A stretch of DNA of 64,000 bases from Novosphingobium sediminis (GTDB lineage Bacteria > Pseudomonadota > Alphaproteobacteria > Sphingomonadales > Sphingomonadaceae), in the NCBI RefSeq assembly GCF_007991615.1, contig NZ_BJYR01000012.1:62001-126000 (forward strand), given 5' to 3'. Below are positions 53,545 through 61,316 of this stretch, in pieces (position 1 is the stretch's first letter; every line of letters begins with the position of its first letter). A program made the position numbers and the translations under genes. The notes beneath the pieces were generated by a model that had not been told where the DNA came from, searched no databases, and was given only the letters and a program-made list of their open reading frames with translations.

Positions 53545-54552
53545 ATGCCCCATACCAATCGCCGCGTTTTCCTCCGGCAATACCGCGAAGGGCTCCCGCT
53601 ACTCGAGGACTTCGGCATCGAGGAAAGCGAGATTGCCGAGGTGCCTGCCGGGCACGCGGTGGTGAAGGTCGATACGCTCTCGATGGACGCGTGGATCCGC
53701 ACCACGCTGACCCCCGGCAGCTTCCATGAGACGGCGGGGCTTGGCACCACGATCCGCGCGCTCGGCGTGGGGCAAGTGGTCGAAAGCGCCGATCCCGCGC
53801 TCGCCGTGGGAGACTGGGTTTACGGGATGCTAGCGGCGCAGACCCATGCGCTGGTTCCGGCCGCAAGCCTGACCAAGCTCGATCTTTCGAACAGCCTCAA
53901 GCCGGCAGACTATGTCGGTCCGCTCGGTCTCACCACGGGTCTCACCGCATGGGCCGGTCTCGTCGCAGTGGCTGAGGTCAAGGCGCAGGATACGGTGCTC
54001 GTATCGGGCGCTGCCGGCGCGGTCGGTTCGATGGTCGTCATGCTCGCCAAGGCGCGTGGCAGCCGCGTGATCGGCATCGCCGGTGGGCCTGCCAAGTGCC
54101 AGTACCTCACCGAAAAGCTCGGTGCGGACATCGCCATCGACTACAAGAATGCCGATCTTGCCGCCGAAGTCGCGGCTGCGGCCCCGGCCGGGATCGACGT
54201 GTTCTTCGACAACGTCGGCGGCGAGATCCTCGACGTCGCGCTCGCGAACCTTGCCCCGGCCGATGCCCGCATCGCGATCTGCGGTGCGATCTCGCAATAT
54301 TCGGACCTTGGCAACGTGCGCGGGCCGAAGAACTACCTCAAGCTTGCCGAGCGCAATGCGATGATGAAGGGCTTCGTCGTGACCCACTACGCCGCGCGCT
54401 TCCCCGAAGCGAAGGCCGAGATTGCCGGGCTGATGCAGGAAGGCAAACTCGATCTGCCCGAGCACGCCGTGGAAGGCATCGACAACTTCGCAGAGGCGCT
54501 GTTGCTGCTCTTCGCGGGCGGCCACACCGGCAATCTGCTGGTGCGGCCTTAA
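53545..54552 (+). CDS. NADP-dependent MDR oxidoreductase (leukotriene B4 dehydrogenase-like)
   Basis: 335-residue enzyme of the zinc-independent prostaglandin/leukotriene reductase branch, which reduces the C=C bond of enones. The beginning RRVFLRQYREGLP, the substrate block TLSMDAWIRTTL, the cofactor loop SGAAGAVGSMVVMLAK with GGPAKCQYL, and FFDNVGGEILDVALANL are typical. It converges on the M20 peptidase gene. Substrate unknown. Confidence 0.88.
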   Translation: MPHTNRRVFLRQYREGLPLLEDFGIEESEIAEVPAGHAVVKVDTLSMDAWIRTTLTPGSFHETAGLGTTIRALGVGQVVESADPALAVGDWVYGMLAAQTHALVPAASLTKLDLSNSLKPADYVGPLGLTTGLTAWAGLVAVAEVKAQDTVLVSGAAGAVGSMVVMLAKARGSRVIGIAGGPAKCQYLTEKLGADIAIDYKNADLAAEVAAAAPAGIDVFFDNVGGEILDVALANLAPADARIAICGAISQYSDLGNVRGPKNYLKLAERNAMMKGFVVTHYAARFPEAKAEIAGLMQEGKLDLPEHAVEGIDNFAEALLLLFAGGHTGNLLVRP

Positions 54553-54559
54553 GCCCGGC

Positions 54560-55987
54560 TCACTCCTGCATGGCGTAGACCTTCACCAGATCGTGGAGGA
54601 ATCCCCGCGCGGTCATGAGTGACTGCACCTGAAGGTGCTCGTTATGGCCGTGGACCTCGTTGCCATCGGGGTCCGCGTAGAGCCCCGGCACGCCGAAGGC
54701 CGGAATGCCGAGCGGGGCGAGATAGGCTGCATCCGTTGCAATCAGGCTGATTGCGGGCACCAGTTGCACGCCCGGATAGTAGCTTGCGACAAGTTTCTCG
54801 GCCGGACGCAGGACGCGCGGATCGTGGACCGGCGGCAACGGCGGAGGCGCGGCGCGGCCAACCCGCGACATGATGACCTTCGGATCGCCGATGGCACTAT
54901 AGAGAGCATCGCGGGTTTCCTCGGCAGTCTCGCCCGGCACGATGTAGCAGTTGATGGTTGCCTTGGCGGTCTGGGGGATCGCGGTGACGATATAGCCACC
55001 TTGTATTAGGGTGGTGAGGCAGGTTGTCCGCAGCATGGGATCGTAGGTGGGGTCGGAAGAAACAATCGCCTCGGCCGCGCTGTCCTTGGGATCGGCCGCG
55101 ATGCGGACCATGGCCGCACCCATGGCATCGCCGCGTGCCACACCCGCCTGCGCAAAATAGCGGCGCGTCGTGACGTTCAGGTGCAGCGGGAACCTGTAGG
55201 CACGCACTTTCTGCAGCGCGTCGATCATCTTCGAGATGGCGTTGTCGTAGTTCGGGATCGCGCTCGGGCCGCCCGCGCTGAAGGTTTCGACATCGAAGTT
55301 CGCCATCGTCATTTCGCCGATGGCGATCGATTGGGTCACCACTTTGCCGTGCCCATCGGTCAGACCGCCGCCGCCTTCGCCGAGGGCAAACTCTGCTTCC
55401 AGCAATTCGGGACGGTGCCGTGCCAGCCATTCCGTGCCATTGGCCCGTGCGGACAATTCTTGCCCGCAGGTCAGCGCCAGCTTGATCGTGCGCTTTGGCT
55501 TCAAGCCTTCAGCCTTGAAGCGCAGCAAAGTATCGACCCAGATCGCATCGAGCGCCTTCATGTCGGCCGTCCCGCGGCCGAAGAAGGAGCCGTCCCTCTC
55601 GACGAGTTTGAAAGGATCACGTTTCCAGTGCCGCGGATTGGCATTGGCAACATCGAGATGGCCCAGCAGCAGCATCGGCTTCGCCTTGGCCGAATTGCCC
55701 GCCATCAAAACGACGATACCGCCGTCGAGTTGATAGGCCTCGTCGCGGAACAGCGTGATCTGGTTTTCGGCAAAGCCCGCATTGCGAAAGCGCTCGGCAA
55801 TCTTCAGGACCAGCGCGTTGCAATCCCCCGTCGCTGCCGACGTATCGGTTTCGACCATGTCGCGGTAGAGGTCGCGGAATGCCAGCTCGGCGCCATCCGG
55901 TCTCGGCGTCTGTCCGGCCAGCGCTGCCGGTGTCCCCAGAGCCATCGCGACGGCTAGTGCCACCGAGCAAATTGCTGTCCCCCTCAT
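54560..55987 (-). CDS. M20 family metallopeptidase, secreted
   Basis: 475 residues with a signal peptide (ALAVAMALGTPAALAGQ). The di-zinc site is visible: LLLGHLDVANANP (His, Asp), GRGTADMKALDAI (bridging Asp), the general base and ligand in ALGEGGGGL, and a final His in EVHGHNEHL. A dimerisation lid lies between. It is a periplasmic peptidase or amidohydrolase of unknown substrate. Its start faces a 293-base regulatory gap with an FNR-like box. Confidence 0.88.
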   Translation of the reverse strand: MRGTAICSVALAVAMALGTPAALAGQTPRPDGAELAFRDLYRDMVETDTSAATGDCNALVLKIAERFRNAGFAENQITLFRDEAYQLDGGIVVLMAGNSAKAKPMLLLGHLDVANANPRHWKRDPFKLVERDGSFFGRGTADMKALDAIWVDTLLRFKAEGLKPKRTIKLALTCGQELSARANGTEWLARHRPELLEAEFALGEGGGGLTDGHGKVVTQSIAIGEMTMANFDVETFSAGGPSAIPNYDNAISKMIDALQKVRAYRFPLHLNVTTRRYFAQAGVARGDAMGAAMVRIAADPKDSAAEAIVSSDPTYDPMLRTTCLTTLIQGGYIVTAIPQTAKATINCYIVPGETAEETRDALYSAIGDPKVIMSRVGRAAPPPLPPVHDPRVLRPAEKLVASYYPGVQLVPAISLIATDAAYLAPLGIPAFGVPGLYADPDGNEVHGHNEHLQVQSLMTARGFLHDLVKVYAMQE

Positions 55988-56055
55988 TGTCGCTTCTCCG
56001 TCGGCTTAAGTGTTAACCCTTATTCCCAACCATAATGGACAATAATGGATTGACC

Positions 56056-56085
56056 TTGATGCAGGTCAAGCGAGTGAACGTTCAC
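56056..56085. promoter_or_regulatory. FNR/CRP-like box next to a 12-base palindrome
   Basis: TTGAT-GCAG-GTCAA (56056-56069) differs by one base from the FNR/FixK consensus TTGAT-N4-ATCAA. Five bases on, GTGAACGTTCAC (56074-56085) is a perfect palindrome. Upstream lie two copies of ATAATGGA (56032-56039, 56042-56049). The gap serves the minus-strand M20 peptidase (start 55987) and the plus-strand gene at 56281. Confidence 0.5.
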
Positions 56086-56280
56086 CTTTGGGCAGTTTTT
56101 TCAGCCGAAACATTGACTTCGCTCGCCACCGCCTCCTCTCTGGAACAAGCCGGCCTGGGCAAGAATTCCTTTCCGAAGGCAGGGAATTGCGCTGTTTTCG
56201 CCATGCCGCTCGGGCTAGGTTAGGAAGCAGTCGCACGAATGCCATCGGGGCGGAGCGGCTTTCGGCAAGCGGGAGGCGGC

Positions 56281-57375
56281 ATGATTGAACTGGTTAAGGA
56301 TCAGCGGGGATCACCGGTGCGCCGAATCATTCTGGCGTTAACGATTGTGCTGCTGTCGCCTGCCTTTGCCCGCGCAGAAGCGCCCGCCGATGGACAGCGG
56401 CTGATCCTCGTCACCATGGACGGCACGCGCTGGCAGGAAGTTTTCCGCGGGCCGGACAAGGCGCTGGTGGCAGAGCCGAAGTTCACCGACCCCGATAGGC
56501 AGCAGACGATCGAGCAGGCGTGGGGCAGTGGCCCTGCGGTCATGCCCTTCCTCCACAGCCTGCCCGCGCAGGGCGGCGTGCTCTATGGCAATCGCGATGC
56601 GGGCGATTGCATGCGGCTGACCAATCCGATGTGGTTTTCCTACCCCGGCTACAACGAGATGCTCACCGGCCGCCCCGATCCGGCGATCACCACCAATGAC
56701 AAGATCTGGAACCGCAACGTCACCTTCCTCGAATGGCTGAACCACCGCCCGGGTTTTGCCGGGAAGGTCCGCGTCTACGCGACGTGGGACGTGTTCCCCT
56801 ACATCATCAACGAACAGCGCAGCGGCGTCCCGGTCAACGCGGAGAGCCCCGGCGCACGCCCCACCGAAACCCGCACCATGCGCCTTGCCCAGCAGGCGCT
56901 GCGCAGCGCGAACGGGCTGCGCGTGCTTTATGTCGCCCTCGGCGATACCGATACGTTCGGACACGAGGGCAATTACGCGCAGTATCTCGCCTCGATGAAC
57001 CGCGATGATGATTTCATCGCCGAGCTTTGGCGCATGGCGCAGGCCGATCCGGCCTGGCGCGGGCGGACCACGCTGATCGTCACCACCGATCACGGGCGGG
57101 GCGCCAAGCCCGGTGCGTACTGGAAAGAACACGGCAGCGCGGCGGCGTGGAAGCTCAACTCGCCCGATTACACAATTGCCGATCCGGAGGGCTTCAAGGG
57201 CTCGGACGAGATCTGGCTCGCTGCGATTGGCCCCGGCGCGCACGCCGCTCCAGTCGGTAGCGCCTGCTTCACGCAAGGCCAGGTCGCAGCCAGCGCACTC
57301 ACCGCGCTGGGAGAGGACTGGAAGGCCTTCGATGCGGGGGCAGCTGCCCCGCTGCCGTTCTTCACCGGCCGCTGA
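56281..57375 (+). CDS. Alkaline phosphatase-superfamily hydrolase, secreted
   Basis: 364 residues with a signal peptide (IILALTIVLLSPAFARAEA). Metal ligands: LVTMDGTRWQEVFRG at the start of the domain, GDTDTFGHEGN (Asp, Asp, His) and TTDHGRGA (Asp, His). The nucleophile is probably the Ser in FSYPGYNEMLTGRP. This is the phosphodiesterase/phosphopentomutase-like fold used for phospho- and sulfo-esters. ATG 56281 follows GGGAGG by 5 bases. It may be controlled by the FNR-like box upstream. Substrate unknown. Confidence 0.82.
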   Translation: MIELVKDQRGSPVRRIILALTIVLLSPAFARAEAPADGQRLILVTMDGTRWQEVFRGPDKALVAEPKFTDPDRQQTIEQAWGSGPAVMPFLHSLPAQGGVLYGNRDAGDCMRLTNPMWFSYPGYNEMLTGRPDPAITTNDKIWNRNVTFLEWLNHRPGFAGKVRVYATWDVFPYIINEQRSGVPVNAESPGARPTETRTMRLAQQALRSANGLRVLYVALGDTDTFGHEGNYAQYLASMNRDDDFIAELWRMAQADPAWRGRTTLIVTTDHGRGAKPGAYWKEHGSAAAWKLNSPDYTIADPEGFKGSDEIWLAAIGPGAHAAPVGSACFTQGQVAASALTALGEDWKAFDAGAAAPLPFFTGR

Positions 57376-57381
57376 GCAGGC

Positions 57382-57906
57382 CTACTTCCGCCGCACCCAC
57401 TTCAGATCATAGTCCGTCGTCCAGGTCTTGCCGCCGTCCTCTGTCCCTGTCGCCAGCTCGCGGATCGTGCCGTCTGGCATCTGGCTCAGCGTCCAATGCC
57501 GCAGCCGTACCTTCCCGCCGGGAAGCGGCTTCTCGGTCACGTAGAGCATCTCGCCCGGCTTCGCGAGATTGCCGCGAAACACCGTTGCCGCGCCGTCATC
57601 GGTCGCCCAGCTATAGCCCCACGATCCCAGCAGCCGCGAATAGTTGAACAGGCCGATGCCGTTGCCGGTCGGATGGCCGTCGGTCTTCTTCCAGTGTTCC
57701 TCGATGGCGCAATCGTTGAGGATCAGCGTCATCGTCACTTCGTCGGTCTTCGTGCTGCCGGTGTAGACATCCCAGCTCCCCACGGTGAAATCCAGCTCGC
57801 GGAACTTGGGATCGTTCTTGCAGGTCTCTGCCGGGTTGGGCGCCGTCTGGGCAGCGGCGGGCGCGGCAAGGGCGATCAAGGCGGCGGCAAGCAGCAGGCG
57901 GTGCAT
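57382..57906 (-). CDS. Secreted lipocalin-like protein (DUF1579-like)
   Basis: 174 residues with a signal peptide (LLLAAALIALAAPAAAQ). The mature start REL DFTVGSWDVYTG and later HWTLSQMPDGTIRELATG recall the DUF1579/lipocalin-like group with an FxVGxW motif. Two cysteines (TCKND and NDCAIEE) could pair. ATG 57906 is inside a longer frame that starts at 57945. It converges with the phosphatase-like gene. Function unknown. Confidence 0.7.
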   Translation of the reverse strand: MHRLLLAAALIALAAPAAAQTAPNPAETCKNDPKFRELDFTVGSWDVYTGSTKTDEVTMTLILNDCAIEEHWKKTDGHPTGNGIGLFNYSRLLGSWGYSWATDDGAATVFRGNLAKPGEMLYVTEKPLPGGKVRLRHWTLSQMPDGTIRELATGTEDGGKTWTTDYDLKWVRRK

Positions 57907-58019
57907 CGGCGGTCTCCTGTCGAAGTCTCCGCGATGAGGCCGCAATTTCGGCGATTGCGCAAGGCCGCATTGCGATTACAAATCATGGCGGAGCGGCGCG
58001 CAGAACAAGGGGGCAAGCG

Positions 58020-59912
58020 ATGGCGGAATGGACGGACAAGGAACTCGGGCTCCATTTGCCGATCGCCCGGCGTGATTTCATCGGCGGCGTTGCGGCAGGG
58101 GCCGCGATGGCCGCAGCGCCCAAGGCGCTGGCGCAGGCTGCGCCAACTTCAGCTGCCGCCTCTGCTGCGGGCAGCGATTATCCGCCGCTGCTCACCGGCC
58201 TGCGCGGCCAGTATCCCGGCTCGTTCGAAGCTGCCCACATGGCGCGCGACGGAGACTTTACCGGCGCACTTCAGGCGGAAGACAGCGGCGAGCACTACGA
58301 CCTCGTCATCGTCGGCGGCGGCATTTCCGGCCTCGCCGCCGCGTACTTCTACCGGCAGGCGCTGGGCGACGACCGCAAAATCCTCATTCTCGACAACCAC
58401 GATGATTTCGGCGGCCACGCCAAGCGCAACGAGTTCCACTACGAAGGCCGCACCATCCTTGCCTACGGCGGCACGATGAGCATTGAATCGCCGTTCCCCT
58501 ACAGCTTCACCTCGAAGAAGCTGCTAGCGGAGCTTGGCGTCGATCTCACCAGCTATCACCGCTACGAAACCAAGGCCTACGATGGCCTCGGCTCGGCCAC
58601 CTTCTTCGACAAGGAGCACTTCCTTGCCGACAAGCTCGTCACCGGCACAGGCGCAAAGCCATGGCCGCAGTTCTTCGCAGAAGCACCGCTGACCGGCGCG
58701 GTCCGCGGGGACCTGACCCGTATCTTCACCGAGAAGGTCAACTACCTGCCGAACCTGACGCCGGAGGCCCGCGCCGAATACCTGCGCCACATCAGCTATC
58801 AGGATTACCTCCTCAAGCACGCGAAGATGCTGCCGGAAAGCCTTCCGTTCTTCCTCGGCCACTACTTCCGCAACAACAAGCGCGTCGATACGCTCCCCGC
58901 GTGGGAAGCCGCGCTCGGCGGGCGGATGCCGGGCTTCGCGGGCATGGACCTGCCCGAGCAGATCACCGCGGAAGCGCAGCATTTCCACTGGCCGGACGGC
59001 AACGCCACCGTCGCGCGGCTCCTTGTCAGCCGCCTCATCCCCGGCGCGTTCCCGTCAGACAAGCTCGACCAGGAAAGCGTCGTCCTCGCGCCCGCGCGCT
59101 ATGCCGCGCTGGATAATCCGGCGAACCCCACCCGCATCCGCCTGAAAAGCATGGTCATCCGCGCCGAACATATCGGCAAGCCTGCGCGGCAGACCGAAAA
59201 GGCCGTGCGCGTCGTCTATGTGAAGGATGGCAAGCGCGTGTCGGTCACCGGGGCCAACGTCATCATGGCCTGCTTCAACATGGTGATCCCGTTCATCGTG
59301 CCCGAGCTGCCCCAGCCGCAGAAGGACGCGCTGCACTACGCCTCCAAGGTGCCGATGCAGTATACCAATGTGCTGGTGAAGAACTGGCGCCCCTGGGCCA
59401 AGCTCGGCGTGAAATCCATCGGCGCGCCCAACGGCTATCATATCGGTGCCTCGCTCGACACGCCGATGAACATCGGCGGCTATGCCAGTGCGCTGACGCC
59501 TGACGAACCGGTAGTGATCCACATGGTCCGCAATCCCAACCAGCCCGGCCTGCCGCGCAAGGAACAGAACCGGCTAGGCCGCGCGATGATGCTGGCCGAG
59601 GAATACCCCGCGATCGAGCGCGAAATCCGCCTGCAACTCCAGCGCATGCTGGGCGGGGCGGGGTTCAATGCTGCGCGCGATATCGCCGCGATCACCGTCA
59701 ACCGCTGGCCGCACGGCTATGCCTATACCTACGATACGCTGGGCGATCCCGAAGTGCCGGATGAACTGCGCCCCCACGTGATCGGCCGCCAAACCTTCGG
59801 CCGCATCGCCATCGCCAATGCGGACGCGGCGGGGAGCGCCTTCACCAATACGGCAATCGACATGGGCGAACGCGCCGTGCAGGAATGCCTCATCAGTCGG
59901 GGGCTCATCTGA
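58020..59912 (+). CDS. Tat-exported FAD oxidoreductase, spermidine dehydrogenase-like
   Basis: 630-residue flavoprotein. The N-terminus has a twin-Arg signal (ARRDFIGGVAAGAAMAA). The FAD-binding motif VIVGGGISGLAAAYF is near residue 97, followed by LDNHDDFGGHAKRNEF and YGGTMSIESPFPYS. The N-terminal DKELGLHLPIARRDF and the overall layout resemble SpdH-type spermidine dehydrogenases and related NAD(P)-binding proteins. The C-terminal GRIAIANADAAGSAFTNTAI is the second flavin block. Periplasmic amine oxidation is possible; the electron acceptor is not known. A GST gene follows after 4 bases. Confidence 0.8.
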   Translation: MAEWTDKELGLHLPIARRDFIGGVAAGAAMAAAPKALAQAAPTSAAASAAGSDYPPLLTGLRGQYPGSFEAAHMARDGDFTGALQAEDSGEHYDLVIVGGGISGLAAAYFYRQALGDDRKILILDNHDDFGGHAKRNEFHYEGRTILAYGGTMSIESPFPYSFTSKKLLAELGVDLTSYHRYETKAYDGLGSATFFDKEHFLADKLVTGTGAKPWPQFFAEAPLTGAVRGDLTRIFTEKVNYLPNLTPEARAEYLRHISYQDYLLKHAKMLPESLPFFLGHYFRNNKRVDTLPAWEAALGGRMPGFAGMDLPEQITAEAQHFHWPDGNATVARLLVSRLIPGAFPSDKLDQESVVLAPARYAALDNPANPTRIRLKSMVIRAEHIGKPARQTEKAVRVVYVKDGKRVSVTGANVIMACFNMVIPFIVPELPQPQKDALHYASKVPMQYTNVLVKNWRPWAKLGVKSIGAPNGYHIGASLDTPMNIGGYASALTPDEPVVIHMVRNPNQPGLPRKEQNRLGRAMMLAEEYPAIEREIRLQLQRMLGGAGFNAARDIAAITVNRWPHGYAYTYDTLGDPEVPDELRPHVIGRQTFGRIAIANADAAGSAFTNTAIDMGERAVQECLISRGLI

Positions 59913-59916
59913 GGCC

Positions 59917-60540
59917 ATGATCGAGCTTTACCACTGCCGTGATGCCCGTTCCTTCCGCGCGCTCTGGGCGCTCGAGGAGATGGGCCTCGCCTATACGCTC
60001 CACACGATGCCGTTCCCGCCGCGCTTTCTCGCGCCGGAATACCTTGAGCAGAACCCGCTCGGCACGATCCCGCTCATGGTCGATGGCGAGACGCGGATGA
60101 CCGAATCCAGCGCGATCCCGCACTACCTCGCCACCCGCTATGGCCCGACGCCGTTGGCTCTCACGCCGGACGAGCCAGACTACGGCCTCTACCTCGATTG
60201 GCTTCACCGCAGCGAGGCGACGCTGACGTTCCCGCAGACCATCGTCCTGCGCTACACCCGGCTCGAACCCGAAGAACGCCGCTTGCAACAGGCGGCAGAC
60301 GACTACACCCAGTGGTTCTTCTCGCGCCTCAAGCACCTCACCCGCGCGCTGTCGGATGGCCGCGAATGGCTCTGCGCCGACCGCTTCACCATGGCGGACA
60401 TCTGCACCGCCTACGCGCTCCTCCTCGCGAAGGACTTGGGGCTTGATTACAAGTTCAGCCCCGAAATCGCGGCCTATTGGCAGCGTGCCAGCGCGCGGCC
60501 TGCGTTCCATGCCGCCAAGGCCGCGCAGGACGAGGGCTGA
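59917..60540 (+). CDS. Glutathione S-transferase family protein
   Basis: 207-residue GST. The thioredoxin-like N-domain has YHCRDARSFRALWALEEMGL and the glutathione-binding TESSAIPHYLATRYG; the helical C-domain has CADRFTMADICTAYAL (N-capping box). ATG 59917 follows GAGG. It starts 4 bases after the flavoprotein stop and is probably cotranscribed. Substrate unknown. Confidence 0.88.
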   Translation: MIELYHCRDARSFRALWALEEMGLAYTLHTMPFPPRFLAPEYLEQNPLGTIPLMVDGETRMTESSAIPHYLATRYGPTPLALTPDEPDYGLYLDWLHRSEATLTFPQTIVLRYTRLEPEERRLQQAADDYTQWFFSRLKHLTRALSDGREWLCADRFTMADICTAYALLLAKDLGLDYKFSPEIAAYWQRASARPAFHAAKAAQDEG

Positions 60541-61060
60541 TTACTCCGCCACGCCGTAGTGGTCCGCCAGCGTCCTGCCGGTGAAGCCGTGCGTGTAGGA
60601 CTTGGGATCAAGCGGCAACATACCCGCGTTCCATTCCGCCCACGCATCAGCCAATGTCTTGAACACTTCCGGTTCGCGCGATTTCAGGTTCGCGCGCTCC
60701 AATGGATCGGCCACCACGTCGAACAGGAACGTGTTGTCCGCGATCTTGAGGTACTTCCACTTCCCGCGCCGCGCCGCCTGCTGGCCGTGGTTCTTGTAGC
60801 GCCAGAACAGCGTGCGTTCGGGCAGGGAGCCACCGGAAAGGGCAGGGCGGATGTCGATCCCACCGCCGCGCAGGCCCCAGAAGTGGTCATAACCGCTCTT
60901 CAGCGGATCGAACGCGGGCAGGCTGCCAAGGTGCCACTTGCCGATCTGCGCGGTTTCATAGCCCGCCGCCTTCATCTGCGCGGGTAGCGTCGGCTCGCGC
61001 GAAGGCAGGCGTGCCCAGCAGGGCGGTACGACGGGTGATCGTGGGAGAGTTCATAGCCAT
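60541..61060 (-). pseudogene. Decayed arylsulfatase
   Basis: Sulfatase pieces remain: LPSREPTLPAQMKAAGYETA then QIGKWHLGSLPAFDPLKSGY, and the C-terminal GKWKYLKIADNTFLFDVVAD and LERANLKSREPEVFKTL. The catalytic CxPSR region and most of the middle are missing. Upstream in another frame is a Tat-like start (MNSPTITRRTALLGTPAFAR) that ends at a stop inside the sulfatase part. So an internal deletion removed the catalytic region and shifted the frame. The last 144 codons (from ATG 60975) are still open but lack the active site. Confidence 0.75.
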
Positions 61061-61260
61061 GGCGCGGAGGCCTCCTTGCACAAGAGCAATCCTCGCGTTG
61101 TCGCGCCAGATCCGATGCCTGCAGGATTATGCACCGAGCAGCCTGCCGTCCAGCAAGCTTTGCTTGAGGGCCTTCAACGCAATGCCGCTTCGGTCGCCAG
61201 CCTGCTCATCACCACCGAGGCGCGGATCGCCGATGGACTTCTGATCTTTGCGGACAAACA

Positions 61261-61294
61261 GAAGGGGCGGCGGCCATGCGGCCGCCGCCCCTTC
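61261..61294 (-). terminator. Terminator of the TonB-dependent receptor gene
   Basis: GAAGGGGCGGCGGCC and GGCCGCCGCCCCTTC form a perfect 15-base stem with an ATGC loop, 22 bases beyond the receptor stop. On the minus strand it is followed by TGTTTGT. Strong Rho-independent candidate. The 200 bases between here and the sulfatase remnant contain no clear gene. Confidence 0.8.
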
Positions 61295-61316
61295 ATGATT
61301 TCAGCTCAGGCGCCGA

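Noticed and set aside
56035..56223. 62-codon ORF covering the FNR-like box
   Set aside because: No ribosome site, overlaps two palindromes and direct repeats, and has no recognisable protein features.
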